Shown piece after piece: positions 29,078 through 37,803 of a stretch of DNA of 64,000 nt (within the stretch, counting starts at the first letter, position 1; every line of letters begins with the position of its first letter). Both the position numbers and the translations under genes were made by a program. The DNA comes from Rhizobium sp. C4 (GTDB lineage: Bacteria > Pseudomonadota > Alphaproteobacteria > Rhizobiales > Rhizobiaceae): contig NZ_JAJNCX010000002.1 of assembly GCF_021026315.1 (NCBI RefSeq), forward strand, positions 547,580 through 611,579, read 5' to 3'. The notes beneath the pieces are model-generated. The model saw only the letters and a program-made list of their open reading frames with translations. It was not told where the DNA came from and made no database searches.

Positions 29078-29971
29078 TCAGTTCTGGCCGAACCGGGTCT
29101 CGGGCAGGCCTTTGACGCCCAGGCCTTCGATGGCATAGAGGCAGCCGGCATGCGGATGGCGGGAAATGGCGCGGCCGGAGCCGGAATTCTTGATCGACGT
29201 CACATAGAGCGTCGAAAGGTCCGGTCCGCCGAAGGCGAGGCACGATGGCATGTCGGTCGGCGCGGCAATCAGCCGGTCGAGGCGGCCATCCGGCGCAAAG
29301 CGGGCGATGCGGCCGACCTGCACGAGGGCCACCCAGAGGAAGCCTTCCGCATCCACGGTTGCGCCATCGGGGCCGGAGGCAAAGATCTCGGTATCGGCAA
29401 ACATGCGCGGCTCGGTCAGCGGCTCGCGATTGTCGCCGTATTTGTAGGCCCTGATCTTGCGGTCGAGACTGTCGGCAAAATACATCGTCTCGCCGTCGGG
29501 GCTGAAGCAGAGCGTGTTGGCGATGCGGATGCCGTTGGCCAGCATGTCGGTCTCGCCGTTCTCGCACAGCCGGTAGAGCGTGCCGCGCGGATCGGCATGA
29601 ATGCCCATCGTGCCGCAGAGATAGCGGCCGAAGCGGTCCACCTTGCCGTCGTTGAAGCGCACCAGCGGATCGGTCGGGTCCGGCACGAAGCGGGGGGTGA
29701 AGGCACCGGTTGCAAGGTCAAGGCTGTAGAGGCCGTCGAAAAGGCCGCAGATCAGCGTGTTGTTCATGCCAAGCCCGATGGAGCCCACCATGGACGGCGC
29801 TTCCCACTGGCCGAACTCGCCCGTTTCCGGTGCGTGATAGCGGACGAGGCAGGAAACGCTGTCGACCCAGTAGATGCGGCCGGTCTCGCCATCCCAGACC
29901 GGGCTTTCGCCGAGATTGTCGGCTGTTTCGCTGATGCGGACGCGGGTGATGGACGGGACTATCGTGGACAT
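29078..29971 (-). CDS. SMP-30/gluconolactonase family protein
   Basis: A 297-residue six-bladed propeller. The metal-binding Glu sits in NLGESPVWD, the Asn in NGIRIANTLCFSPDG, and the Asp in SGPDGATVDAEG, the usual divalent-metal set of sugar lactonases. In a pathway with a Baeyer-Villiger monooxygenase, a lactone hydrolase is chemically apt, since it could open the lactone product. That link is an inference. It is the first gene after the binding-protein terminator and leads a tightly packed five-gene minus-strand unit ending with the PaaG-like gene. Confidence 0.86.
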   Translation of the reverse strand: MSTIVPSITRVRISETADNLGESPVWDGETGRIYWVDSVSCLVRYHAPETGEFGQWEAPSMVGSIGLGMNNTLICGLFDGLYSLDLATGAFTPRFVPDPTDPLVRFNDGKVDRFGRYLCGTMGIHADPRGTLYRLCENGETDMLANGIRIANTLCFSPDGETMYFADSLDRKIRAYKYGDNREPLTEPRMFADTEIFASGPDGATVDAEGFLWVALVQVGRIARFAPDGRLDRLIAAPTDMPSCLAFGGPDLSTLYVTSIKNSGSGRAISRHPHAGCLYAIEGLGVKGLPETRFGQN

Positions 29972-29986
29972 CTGGTCTTCCGGAAG

Positions 29987-30035
29987 AAAAAAATTGCCGG
30001 CAGCTGCGTCGCAATCAAGCGGGCCGCCGCCGGCA
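29987..30035 (-). terminator. Rho-independent terminator after the binding-protein gene
   Basis: On the minus strand a 10-bp stem with one G-U pair (arms 30026-30035 and 29995-30004) closes a 21-base loop and is followed by seven T. It lies 15 bp past the stop of the binding-protein gene and should limit read-through into the SMP-30 operon. Confidence 0.7.
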
Positions 30036-30050
30036 TGGGAGGAAGCGTTG

Positions 30051-31274
30051 TTACTTCTTCAGCGCGGCGCAGGCGCTTTCGGAGACCGGACGCCAGGCGT
30101 CTTCAGCGGCGATCGTGCCGGTGATCTCGTAATAGTCATAGGCGCCCTTGGACTGTTCGGGGGTCTTGATGCGGGCCGAGTAGAGCGGACGCATGACCTG
30201 GCCGTCGTCGCGGATCTTGACGTTCTTCATCTCGAAGTCGTTGATCGGCAGTTCCTTCATCTTGGCCATGACGGCCTCGCCATCGTCGGAACCCGCAGCC
30301 TTGACGGCTTCGAGATAGTGCTTGATCGCACTGTAGGTGCCGGCCTGGGCTTCGTTCGGCGCGCGGTTGTTGAAGGCGGCCATGAAGCGCTTGGCAAAGG
30401 CGCGCGTCTCATCGTTGGCGTCCCAGTAGAAGGGCGTCGAGAGCTTGACGTTCTTCAGGATCTGCAGGCCGATGCCATGCGTCTGGTTCAGCAGAAGGCC
30501 GAGCGGAACGAGGCTCTGTCCGCCTTCCGAAAGGCCGAATTCCTGTGCCTGCTTGATCGCGTTGGCAAAATCGGAGCCGGAGTTTGCGAAGGCGACAACC
30601 TTTGCGCCGCTGGCCTGCGCCTGCAGCAGGAAGGACGAGAAGTCTGAGTTGTTCAGCGGATGGAGAACCGAGCCGACAACCTTGCCGCCGGCGGCTTCGA
30701 CGAACTTCGTCGTGTCAGCCTGCCAGGCCTTGCCGAACGCGTAGTCGACGGTCACGAAGAACCAGGTCTTCAGGCCTTCGCCAACCAGCGAATTTGCGGT
30801 TGCCTTGGGCAGCGAATAGGTGTCGAGCACCCACTGCGTCGTCATCGGCGAGCACTTGTCGTTGGTGAAGGCGGATGAGGCGGTGCCGGCGAGCATGTAG
30901 GGCTTCTTGCGCTCCTTCATGATGTCGGAGACGGCGAGCGCAATCGAGGAGGCCGAGCAGCCGACGATCGTGTCGACGCCTTCCTTGTCGACCCACTTCA
31001 TGGCAGCGGCAACGCCGACATCGGGCTTGTTCTGGTCGTCGGCGACAACGAGTTCGATCTTCTTGCCGTCAACGGCGCCACCTGCATCTTCGATGGCGAG
31101 CTTGGCGGCGGCAACGGAGCCGGGGCCGCAATTGTCGGCATAGGGACCGGACTGGTCGTTCATGATGCCGATCTTGATGACATCGCCGGAAATCCCGGCA
31201 GCGGATGCCTGGATCGGCGCCGACAGGATGGTGGCCGCCAGAAGGGCTGCGGATGTCGCTTTGAATGCTTGCAT
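30051..31274 (-). CDS. branched-chain-amino-acid-type ABC transporter substrate-binding protein (LivJ-like)
   Basis: A 407-residue periplasmic protein with a clear Sec signal peptide (about 1-26, ending ASA-AG). The mature start IKIGIMNDQSGPYADN and the periplasmic-binding type 1 fold (Peripla_BP_6) are typical of HAAT-family proteins, which in catabolic islands often bind aromatic or alicyclic acids rather than amino acids. It should serve the LivHMGF genes at 33-36.5 kb, from which it is separated by the SDR and IclR genes. A good terminator follows. The gene is 79 bp from the SDR gene upstream. Confidence 0.9.
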   Translation of the reverse strand: MQAFKATSAALLAATILSAPIQASAAGISGDVIKIGIMNDQSGPYADNCGPGSVAAAKLAIEDAGGAVDGKKIELVVADDQNKPDVGVAAAMKWVDKEGVDTIVGCSASSIALAVSDIMKERKKPYMLAGTASSAFTNDKCSPMTTQWVLDTYSLPKATANSLVGEGLKTWFFVTVDYAFGKAWQADTTKFVEAAGGKVVGSVLHPLNNSDFSSFLLQAQASGAKVVAFANSGSDFANAIKQAQEFGLSEGGQSLVPLGLLLNQTHGIGLQILKNVKLSTPFYWDANDETRAFAKRFMAAFNNRAPNEAQAGTYSAIKHYLEAVKAAGSDDGEAVMAKMKELPINDFEMKNVKIRDDGQVMRPLYSARIKTPEQSKGAYDYYEITGTIAAEDAWRPVSESACAALKK

Positions 31275-31353
31275 GGTCTCTCTCCCATTGTGCCCGCCGG
31301 TCCTCCAACCGTTAAGCGGGCGTCTTCCTCAAGATTTCAGCCGCGTGATGCGG

Positions 31354-32109
31354 TCATGAAAATGCGTATGTAATGCCGCCATCGACGAACAGAATGTCGC
31401 CGGTGATGAAACTTGCCTCTTCGCTCGCCAGAAACACGGCGGCGTTGGCGATATCGTCCGGTGTGCCGAGACGGCCGAGCGGCACGCGCTGGCGCCGCCG
31501 TTCCCAGGCTTCCTCGCTGACGACGAGATTGGCGCCCTCGGTGGGGGTCGAGCCGGGCGCAATCGCGTTGACGCGAATGTTGCGCGGGCCGAACTCGGCT
31601 GCACCCGAGCGTGTCAGGCCGGAGACTGCCGCCTTGATGGCACTGTACATGATGCCGTTTTTCATCGCGAGAACGGATGACGGCGAGCCGATATTGACGA
31701 TCGCGCCACCACCTGCTGCGGTCATGTCTTCGAGCACGGCCTGATAGCCCCAGACGACGCCCTTCAGCCCGACATCGATCATTCGGCCGATCATATCTTC
31801 GGTCTGCTCTTCGAGCGGTCCGTAGCGGTTCCACATGGCATTGTTGACGAGGATGTCGACGGGGCCGAATTCGGCGCGGAGCTTCGAAACGGCGTCGAAA
31901 AGGTCTTGTCTTTTTGCGACATTGCCGGTGATCGCAAGCGCCTTGCCACCGGCGGCGCGTATCGCCTCGGCGGCGGGCTCGGCAACCTCCGGCTTGAGGT
32001 CCAGAACGCCGACGGCTGCACCTTCGCGACCGAAGGCTTCACAGATTGCACGGCCAAGACCGCGACCGCCACCGGTCACAAGGGCAACTCTTCCCGCCAG
32101 TCTTTGCAT
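31354..32109 (-). CDS. SDR family oxidoreductase
   Basis: A 251-residue short-chain dehydrogenase with TGGGRGLG (residues about 12-19), an NNAM variant of the NNAG motif, S in NIGSPSS, and YSAIK as the YxxxK pair. It ends [11 protein letters not shown]. It probably oxidises a hydroxyacyl or alcohol intermediate of the island. It is the first gene of a short minus-strand unit with the binding-protein gene and is divergent from iclR. The shared 219-bp promoter region holds one and a half copies of the putative IclR operator. Confidence 0.87.
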   Translation of the reverse strand: MQRLAGRVALVTGGGRGLGRAICEAFGREGAAVGVLDLKPEVAEPAAEAIRAAGGKALAITGNVAKRQDLFDAVSKLRAEFGPVDILVNNAMWNRYGPLEEQTEDMIGRMIDVGLKGVVWGYQAVLEDMTAAGGGAIVNIGSPSSVLAMKNGIMYSAIKAAVSGLTRSGAAEFGPRNIRVNAIAPGSTPTEGANLVVSEEAWERRRQRVPLGRLGTPDDIANAAVFLASEEASFITGDILFVDGGITYAFS

Positions 32110-32268
32110 CTTTATTCACTCCCTGCCGGACGGCTTGGCGCCTTCCGGTTTCCTCCAAATTCACGCACGAGAACTCCTCCCTCGTGCGGCATTCAGCGAT
32201 CACAAAAATCACTGTCGCTCTTGACTGGACCCACTGTGTCACGCCAACTGTCATCTTAACAATCGCAT

Positions 32269-32301
32269 TTCATACGTGTGGTTCATATTCATGAATGTGA
32301 A
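32269..32301. promoter_or_regulatory. operator cluster beside iclR: TTCAY-N4-GTGAA plus a degenerate copy
   Basis: TTCATGAATGTGAA (32288-32301) is a full copy of the island's palindrome. Next to it TTCATACGTGTGGT (32269-32282) matches on the left arm only. They lie 28 bp before the iclR start, in the region divergent to the SDR gene, and suggest autoregulation. Confidence 0.62.
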
Positions 32302-32328
32302 ACCGCAACTCTCTGGGAGGAGAGCCAA

Positions 32329-33108
32329 GTGCAGACGTCACAAGTCAAGTCCGCCATGCGGGCTTTGGAAATTCTTGAATTTTTCAAAAGGGTTAGGCAG
32401 CCGCGCGCGATGTCGGAAATTGCCGCGGCGCTCGGCTATCCGCAGTCGAGCACGACCGTGCTTCTCAAGACGCTGATCACGCTGGGCTACCTGAATTTCG
32501 ACCGCCGCGAGCGGCTGTATTTTCCGACCGTCAAGGTGACGTCTCTGGGCGACTGGGTGCCGCGCGCGCTCTTCGGTTCGGGCCGGGTGATCGAGGCGAT
32601 GCGGGACGTTCATGCGGCGACCGGCGAGACGGTTTCGATCAATACGAAAAACGATATCTATCTGCAATATGTGCAGATCGTGCAGTCGGTCCATGCGCTG
32701 CGCTTCCATGTGGACGAGGGCGCGATGCGGCTTCTGACAGAGTCGGCCGTGGGCTGGCTTCTGATGTCGACGATGCCGGACGACAAGATCGACAACGTCA
32801 TCCGCCGTGCCAATATTGCGACATCCAAGGCGGCCGACCGCGTGAAGGTCGGCGACATGATGGCGAAGATCAAAACCATCCGCCAGCAGGGCTATTGCTC
32901 GGTCGAGAACCTGCCGTTTCTGGGCGGCGGGACGATCTGCGTGCTGCTGCCGGTGACGATCCAGGGCCAGCCGGTCGTGCTGGGTCTCGGCGGTGCGCTG
33001 GAGCGGATTCGCCAGAACCATGACCGCTATCTCTCCGTCCTGCAGAAGGCGGCGAAGACCGTTGTTCCGAGCGATCCATTCGACCAGCCGGTCGAAATCG
33101 AATTCTGA
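32329..33108 (+). CDS. IclR family transcriptional regulator
   Basis: A 259-residue regulator. The N-terminal helix-turn-helix (AMRALEILEFF, then MSEIAAALGYPQSSTTVLLKTL) is followed by an IclR effector domain (about 85-250). The start is a GTG with GGGAGGAG 6 bp upstream; longer starts have no site. It is the only regulator inside the acyl-CoA island. The TTCAY-N4-GTGAA palindromes at its own promoter, at the acyl-CoA ligase promoter and at the monooxygenase promoter make it the likely controller of all three. The effector is unknown, probably the substrate or its CoA ester. Confidence 0.9.
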   Translation: MQTSQVKSAMRALEILEFFKRVRQPRAMSEIAAALGYPQSSTTVLLKTLITLGYLNFDRRERLYFPTVKVTSLGDWVPRALFGSGRVIEAMRDVHAATGETVSINTKNDIYLQYVQIVQSVHALRFHVDEGAMRLLTESAVGWLLMSTMPDDKIDNVIRRANIATSKAADRVKVGDMMAKIKTIRQQGYCSVENLPFLGGGTICVLLPVTIQGQPVVLGLGGALERIRQNHDRYLSVLQKAAKTVVPSDPFDQPVEIEF

Positions 33109-33114
33109 AACGGC

Positions 33115-33138
33115 GAGGGCGGCATTCAAGCCGCCCTC
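33115..33138 (+). terminator. terminator after iclR
   Basis: A perfect 9-bp stem (GAGGGCGGC / GCCGCCCTC) with a 6-base loop, followed by ATTTGG, lies 7 bp after the iclR stop and before the convergent end of livM. Confidence 0.65.
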
Positions 33139-33161
33139 ATTTGGTTAGAACCGGGAAGACC

Positions 33162-34118
33162 TCAAGCCGTCGCCTGGACTTCGGACTTCGCGGCCGGCTT
33201 TTTCCACTTTGCCATCAGCGCTGCGATCTCGCCGACAAAGCCGCGGCGGAAGAAGACGATGACGACGAGCAGGATCACCCCTTGCGCGATCAGCGCCCAT
33301 TCGCCGAGGCCGGCGAGTTCGTCATTGAGGATGACGACGATCGCGGCGCCGAACATCGGGCCGCTCAAGGTGCCGAGCCCGCCGAGCAGGGTCATCAGGA
33401 TCACTTCGCCCGAGATCGGCCAGGAAGCATCCGTCAGCGTTGCGAACTGGAAGACGGTCGCCTTCAGCGCGCCGGCAAGACCGGCAAGCGAGGCGGAAAG
33501 GATGAAGGCGAGATACTTGAACTGCTCCGGCTTCATCCCCAGCGATTCCACCCGCGGTTCCTTGTCCTTGATGGCACGCAGGATTTCGCCGAAGGGCGAA
33601 TTGACGATGCGGTAGAACAGGAAGAGCGCGAGCGCCGAGACACCAAGAACGACGTAGTAGAAGTGGAAACTGTCCTTCACGTCGATGAGACCGAAGAGCG
33701 CGTTGCGCGGAATGCCCTGCATACCGTTTTCGCCACCGGTAAAATGCGCCTGCAGCAGCACGAAATAGACGAACTGCGAGAAGGCGAGCGTGATCATCGC
33801 GAACTGGATGCCGGCGCGCCGGATGGCGAGCAGGCCGACCAGCGCTGCCATGACGGTCGAGACCAGCATGCCGCCGAGGAGCGCCAGTTCCAGCGAGATC
33901 GGCGAGGACTTCAGCAGCCAGCCGGTGATGTAGGCGGACGTGCCGAAGAACATGGCATGGCCGAAGCTCAACAGGCCGGCATAGCCGAGCAGCAGGTTGA
34001 AGGACGAGGCGAAGATCGCAAAGCACAGGATCGTCATCAGGAGCACCGGATAGACATAGACCGGTGCGATGAGAGCGGCGACAAGAGCAAGCGCTGCGAT
34101 GAGGAGTTTCTTGTTCAT
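33162..34118 (-). CDS. livM: branched-chain-type ABC transporter permease (LivM family)
   Basis: A 318-residue membrane protein with about nine to ten segments and the LivM loop ESLGMKPEQFKYLAFILSA near residue 190. It forms half of the import pore with LivH, 10 bp upstream. It is the last gene of a minus-strand unit running from the acyl-CoA ligase to here. The name means family only; transporters of this type in degradation islands often carry aromatic or alicyclic acids. Confidence 0.9.
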   Translation of the reverse strand: MNKKLLIAALALVAALIAPVYVYPVLLMTILCFAIFASSFNLLLGYAGLLSFGHAMFFGTSAYITGWLLKSSPISLELALLGGMLVSTVMAALVGLLAIRRAGIQFAMITLAFSQFVYFVLLQAHFTGGENGMQGIPRNALFGLIDVKDSFHFYYVVLGVSALALFLFYRIVNSPFGEILRAIKDKEPRVESLGMKPEQFKYLAFILSASLAGLAGALKATVFQFATLTDASWPISGEVILMTLLGGLGTLSGPMFGAAIVVILNDELAGLGEWALIAQGVILLVVIVFFRRGFVGEIAALMAKWKKPAAKSEVQATA

Positions 34119-34128
34119 CTCGTTCTCC

Positions 34129-34989
34129 TCAATTCGACTTCATCATGCCGTCAGGACGCCACATCAGCGCTGCGGCCATGAAGACGAAGACGACCATGTT
34201 GGCGGCTTCCGGATAGACGATCTTGGTCAGTCCCTCGACAATGCCGAGCAGATAGCCGGTGATGATCGCACCCGAAATCGATCCCATGCCGCCGATGACG
34301 ACGATGGCGAAGACGACGATCATCACGTTCGAGCCCATGGAGGGCGAGACCTGATAGATCGGGGCCGCCAGTACGCCCGAAAGCGCGGCAAGACCGGCGC
34401 CGAAGCCATAGGTGAGCGTGATCATCTTCGGCACGTTGATGCCGAAGGATTCGACGATGGACGGCATTTCGTTGGCGGCACGCAGATAGGCGCCGAGCCG
34501 GGTCTTTTCGATCAGGAACCAGGTGCCGAGGCAGGTCGCGACCGAGAAGACGACGACCCAGAGCCGATACCAGGGGAGGAACATGAAGCCGAGATGCACG
34601 CCGCCCTTGATCGGGCTTTCATAGGGAATGCCCGTCGCGCCATAGCGCTGGCGCACCAGTCCCTCGACGATCAGCGCGATCGCATAGGTCGCGAGCAGGC
34701 CGTAGAGATGGTCGAGATTGGCAAGCGGCCTAAGAAGCAGGCGCTCCAGGATCATGGCGAAGGCCGCCACGATCAGCGGCGCAATCACCAGGGCAGCCCA
34801 GTAGGACACGCCGAAATTGGTGAGCAGGAACCAGGCGGTGAAGGCGCCGATCATGTATTGCGCGCCATGCGCAAAGTTGACGACATTCATGAGGCCGAAA
34901 ATGATGGCAAGGCCCATGCTCAGGAGCGCATAGAAGGACCCGTTGATCAGGCCGAGAAGCAATTGGCCGGCAAGCAGCTGGACGGTCAT
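34129..34989 (-). CDS. livH: branched-chain-type ABC transporter permease (LivH family)
   Basis: A 286-residue membrane protein with about eight segments. LLGLINGSFYALLSMGLAII at the N-terminus and VVIGGMGSISGAIITGYLLG near residue 235 are LivH hallmarks. It begins 2 bp after the livF stop and ends 10 bp before livM, so the four transporter genes form one unit. It should pair with LivM and receive substrate from the binding protein at 30051-31274. Confidence 0.9.
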   Translation of the reverse strand: MTVQLLAGQLLLGLINGSFYALLSMGLAIIFGLMNVVNFAHGAQYMIGAFTAWFLLTNFGVSYWAALVIAPLIVAAFAMILERLLLRPLANLDHLYGLLATYAIALIVEGLVRQRYGATGIPYESPIKGGVHLGFMFLPWYRLWVVVFSVATCLGTWFLIEKTRLGAYLRAANEMPSIVESFGINVPKMITLTYGFGAGLAALSGVLAAPIYQVSPSMGSNVMIVVFAIVVIGGMGSISGAIITGYLLGIVEGLTKIVYPEAANMVVFVFMAAALMWRPDGMMKSN

Positions 34990-34991
34990 TC

Positions 34992-35735
34992 CTAGACTCC
35001 CAGATAGGATTGGATGCGCTCGGGCGCGCGCTCGACCTCTTCGGCCGTCAGGATATCGGCGACCTCGCCGTGTTCGATGACGACATGCCGGTCGGCGACC
35101 TTGCGGGCGAAACGCAGATTTTGTTCAACCAGAAGAACGGTATAGCCACGCGCCTTGATCTTCAGGATCATGTCGCCGATCTCCTTGACGACGACGGGCG
35201 CGAGGCCTTCGCTGGGCTCATCGAGCAGCAGAAGACGCGAGCCGGTGCGTAAGATTCGGGCGAGCGCCAGCATCTGCTGTTCGCCGCCGGAAAGCTTCGT
35301 GCCCTGGCTTCCGGCGCGGCGAAGCAGGTTCGGGAAGATTTCGAACACTTCCTCTTCCGTCATCCCGCCGGGTTTGAGAACCGGCGGCAGAAGCAGGTTT
35401 TCGCGCACCGACAGCGAGGAGAAGATGGCGCGCTCTTCCGGGCAATAGGCAATGCCCTTGCGGGCGATCTCGAAGGTGCGCTTGCCGATCAGTTCGTCGC
35501 CGTTGATGCGGATCGAGCCGGTGCGCTTCTGCAGGATGCCCATGATGGCGCGCAGCGTCGTGGTTTTCCCTGCGCCATTGCGGCCGATCAGCGTCAGCAG
35601 CTCGCCTTCGCGAACGTCGAAATTGATGCCGTGAAGCACCTTGGATTCCGCGTACCAGGCATGCAGGTTTTCGACCGACAGCATGGCGGGGGCGGCTCCG
35701 GGGGTGGCGGATGATTTCAGGACGGGCTCACGCAT
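34992..35735 (-). CDS. livF: branched-chain-type ABC transporter ATP-binding protein (LivF family)
   Basis: A 247-residue ATPase with Walker A GRNGAGKTT, Q-loop, signature LSGGEQQ and Walker B LLLLDEPSEGL, and no second ATPase domain. The ATG at 35735 lies inside the end of livG (8-bp overlap) and has GGGAGAAG upstream; this agrees with the normal LivF length. A longer start at 35804 would overlap livG far more. It forms the heterodimeric motor with LivG. Confidence 0.9.
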   Translation of the reverse strand: MREPVLKSSATPGAAPAMLSVENLHAWYAESKVLHGINFDVREGELLTLIGRNGAGKTTTLRAIMGILQKRTGSIRINGDELIGKRTFEIARKGIAYCPEERAIFSSLSVRENLLLPPVLKPGGMTEEEVFEIFPNLLRRAGSQGTKLSGGEQQMLALARILRTGSRLLLLDEPSEGLAPVVVKEIGDMILKIKARGYTVLLVEQNLRFARKVADRHVVIEHGEVADILTAEEVERAPERIQSYLGV

Positions 35736-36525
35736 CCTCTTCTCCCATATAGGCGGTGCGCACGAGCGGATCGCGCGAAACGGCCTCGTAGCTGCCATCG
35801 GCAATGATCTGGCCGTGCTGAAGCACGGTCACGCGGTCGCAGAGCGTGGAAACGACAGAAAGGTTATGCTCGACCAGAAGCACGGTGCGGCCTTCCGCGA
35901 CCTTGCGGATGAGGCGGGTGATCGGCTCGATATCCTCGTGCCCCATGCCGGCGGTCGGCTCGTCGAGAAGCAGCAGGTCCGGCTCCAGCGCCAGCGTGGT
36001 GGCAATCTCCAGCGCGCGCTTCTTGCCGTAGGAGAGTTCCGAGGCCAGCAGATCGCGGCTGCCGGCAAGGCCGACCTGATCGAGGAGTTCGCCGGCACGG
36101 GCGTTGAGATCCTTCACCGCGGCGATCGAGCGCCAGAAGTGGAAGGCCTTGCCATAGGTCGCCTGCAGCGCCACGCGGACATTTTCGAGAAGCGTCAGAT
36201 TGGGGAAGGTCGCCGAAATCTGGAAGGAGCGGACAAGGCCGAGACGCGCGACATCGGCCGAGCGGAGCGCCGAGATATCCTTGCCGTTGAAGCTGATGCG
36301 GCCGGAACTCAGCGGCAGCGCCTTGGTCAGCAGGTTGAAACAGGTCGTCTTGCCGGCGCCATTCGGCCCGATCAGTGCATGGATCGAGCCGCGCCGGACG
36401 GCCAGGCTGACATCGTTGACGGCGAGAAACGCGCCGAAGCGGCGCGAGATATTCTCCGCGACCAGAATATTGTCCGCCGAACTGGCAGCGGTTGGCGCGC
36501 GCGCAGGCGCTGCGACTTCAGACAC
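35728..36525 (-). CDS. livG: branched-chain-type ABC transporter ATP-binding protein (LivG family)
   Basis: A 265-residue ATPase with Walker A GPNGAGKTT, a signature variant LSYGKKR in place of LSGGQ-type sequence, and Walker B LLLLDEPTAGM. The variant signature is usual in LivG. It has a 20-residue Ala-rich N-terminal extension. The gene starts after a 120-bp gap containing a hairpin and a palindromic repeat, with GGGAGGAG upstream. The gap might lower transporter expression relative to the enzymes. Confidence 0.9.
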   Translation of the reverse strand: MSEVAAPARAPTAASSADNILVAENISRRFGAFLAVNDVSLAVRRGSIHALIGPNGAGKTTCFNLLTKALPLSSGRISFNGKDISALRSADVARLGLVRSFQISATFPNLTLLENVRVALQATYGKAFHFWRSIAAVKDLNARAGELLDQVGLAGSRDLLASELSYGKKRALEIATTLALEPDLLLLDEPTAGMGHEDIEPITRLIRKVAEGRTVLLVEHNLSVVSTLCDRVTVLQHGQIIADGSYEAVSRDPLVRTAYMGEEDA

Positions 36526-36550
36526 GTCGGTCTCCTCCCATTCCCTTTTT

Positions 36551-36585
36551 CATCCGGCCGCGCGCTCCTCTTGTACGGCCGGATG
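36551..36585. other. intra-operon stem-loop upstream of livG
   Basis: A perfect 10-bp stem (CATCCGGCCG / CGGCCGGATG) with a 15-base loop lies between the acyl-CoA dehydrogenase gene and livG. On the transcribed strand it is followed by AAAAA, not T, so it is more likely an mRNA processing or stability element than a terminator. Confidence 0.55.
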
Positions 36586-36601
36586 TTGCTTCCTGTTTTA
36601 C

Positions 36602-36645
36602 GCAATTCCGGACGCGAAACCGGCTTCCGCTTTCGCTGGAATTGC
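36602..36645. repeat. dispersed 44-bp palindromic repeat, copy 2
   Basis: This matches copy 1 (6909-6952) at about 37 of 44 positions, with the same GCAATTCC...GGAATTGC ends. It abuts the stop codon of the acyl-CoA dehydrogenase gene and sits inside the large minus-strand unit. Confidence 0.8.
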
Positions 36646-37803
36646 TTATCCCGGCAGGCCGAGAACGGCCTTGGCGAGAATGTTGCGCTGGATTTCGTTG
36701 GAGCCGCCGAAAATCGCCGGCGCGCGGGAATCCAGGAACAGGTTCATCGCGTCGACATCGCCGTTTTCCGTCTCCAGATCGTCGTTGTAACGCGATTCCT
36801 CACCGGCCAGCATCAGCATTTCTTCGGTAATGCGCTGATAAAGCTCGGTATTGAAGATCTTCAGCATCGACACATCAGCGCCAAGCTCACCGCCGGAGCG
36901 CAGGATCTTGGCAAAGCGTTCGAAGCTGGAGCCGAGATCGTAGAGATCGAGGCGCAGCTTGGCGTAGCGCGACAGAAATGCCGGATCGTCGAAGGCGCCG
37001 CGGCTGGTCGCGAGCTTTTCGAGCCGTCCCAGCGCATATTCCGGCCGCGTCGGCGCGCCGAGGAAGATGCGCTCATGGCCGAGCACGGACTTGGCGAGCG
37101 TCCAGCCCTGGTTGACCTCGCCGACGAGGCGGTGGGCAGGCACCTTCACACTGTCGAAGAAGACTTCGCAGAAGTCCTTCTCGCCGCGCAGGTTGGCGAT
37201 GGGGCGAACGGTGACGCCGGGCAGGGACATGTCGACCAGCAGGACCGAAATGCCGCGCTGTGGCTTTGCTTCCTTGTCGGTGCGCACCAGAACGAAGATC
37301 CAGTTGGCGCAATGCGCCAGCGTCGTCCAGATCTTCTGGCCGTTGACGACGAAATGACCGTCTTCCAGAACGGCGGAGGTGCGCAGCGAGGCAAGGTCCG
37401 AGCCGGCATTGGGTTCGGAATAGCCCTGGCACCACATGTGCTCGCCGGAGAGGATTTTCGGCAGGAATTCCGCCTTCTGCTCGGCGGTGCCGTACTGGAT
37501 CAGCAGCGGGCCGACAAGGCCGATGCCGTGGTCGGGAATGCGCGGGCAGCCGAGGCGCGCCCATTCTTCCACATAGATCATGTGCTTCGCCGGGTTCAGC
37601 CCCATGCCGCCATGTTCGACCGGCCAGACCGGCGAGAGCCAGCCCTTTTCGGAGAGCGCCTGATACCAGTCCTTGACCTCTTCATAGGTCGGGCGCTGCT
37701 TGCGCATGTAGCGCAGCTCGCTCGGGCAATTGTCATCGACCCAGTCGCGGAAGATCTCGCGGAATTCCTCGTCGGGCAGGCTGTTCCAGTCCGTCTGCAT
37801 CAT
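36646..37803 (-). CDS. acyl-CoA dehydrogenase, subunit with intact C-terminal motif
   Basis: A 385-residue FAD enzyme of the acyl-CoA dehydrogenase family. It has QGYSEPNAGSDLAS (about 128), the FAD/substrate segment ending EKDFCEV, and the C-terminal adenine-binding pattern IFGGSNEIQRNILAK. It introduces a double bond next to a CoA thioester. The start overlaps the end of the enoyl-CoA hydratase gene by 4 bp. A second, shorter acyl-CoA dehydrogenase gene lies two genes upstream; together they may form a heteromeric enzyme. Confidence 0.9.
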   Translation of the reverse strand: MMQTDWNSLPDEEFREIFRDWVDDNCPSELRYMRKQRPTYEEVKDWYQALSEKGWLSPVWPVEHGGMGLNPAKHMIYVEEWARLGCPRIPDHGIGLVGPLLIQYGTAEQKAEFLPKILSGEHMWCQGYSEPNAGSDLASLRTSAVLEDGHFVVNGQKIWTTLAHCANWIFVLVRTDKEAKPQRGISVLLVDMSLPGVTVRPIANLRGEKDFCEVFFDSVKVPAHRLVGEVNQGWTLAKSVLGHERIFLGAPTRPEYALGRLEKLATSRGAFDDPAFLSRYAKLRLDLYDLGSSFERFAKILRSGGELGADVSMLKIFNTELYQRITEEMLMLAGEESRYNDDLETENGDVDAMNLFLDSRAPAIFGGSNEIQRNILAKAVLGLPG

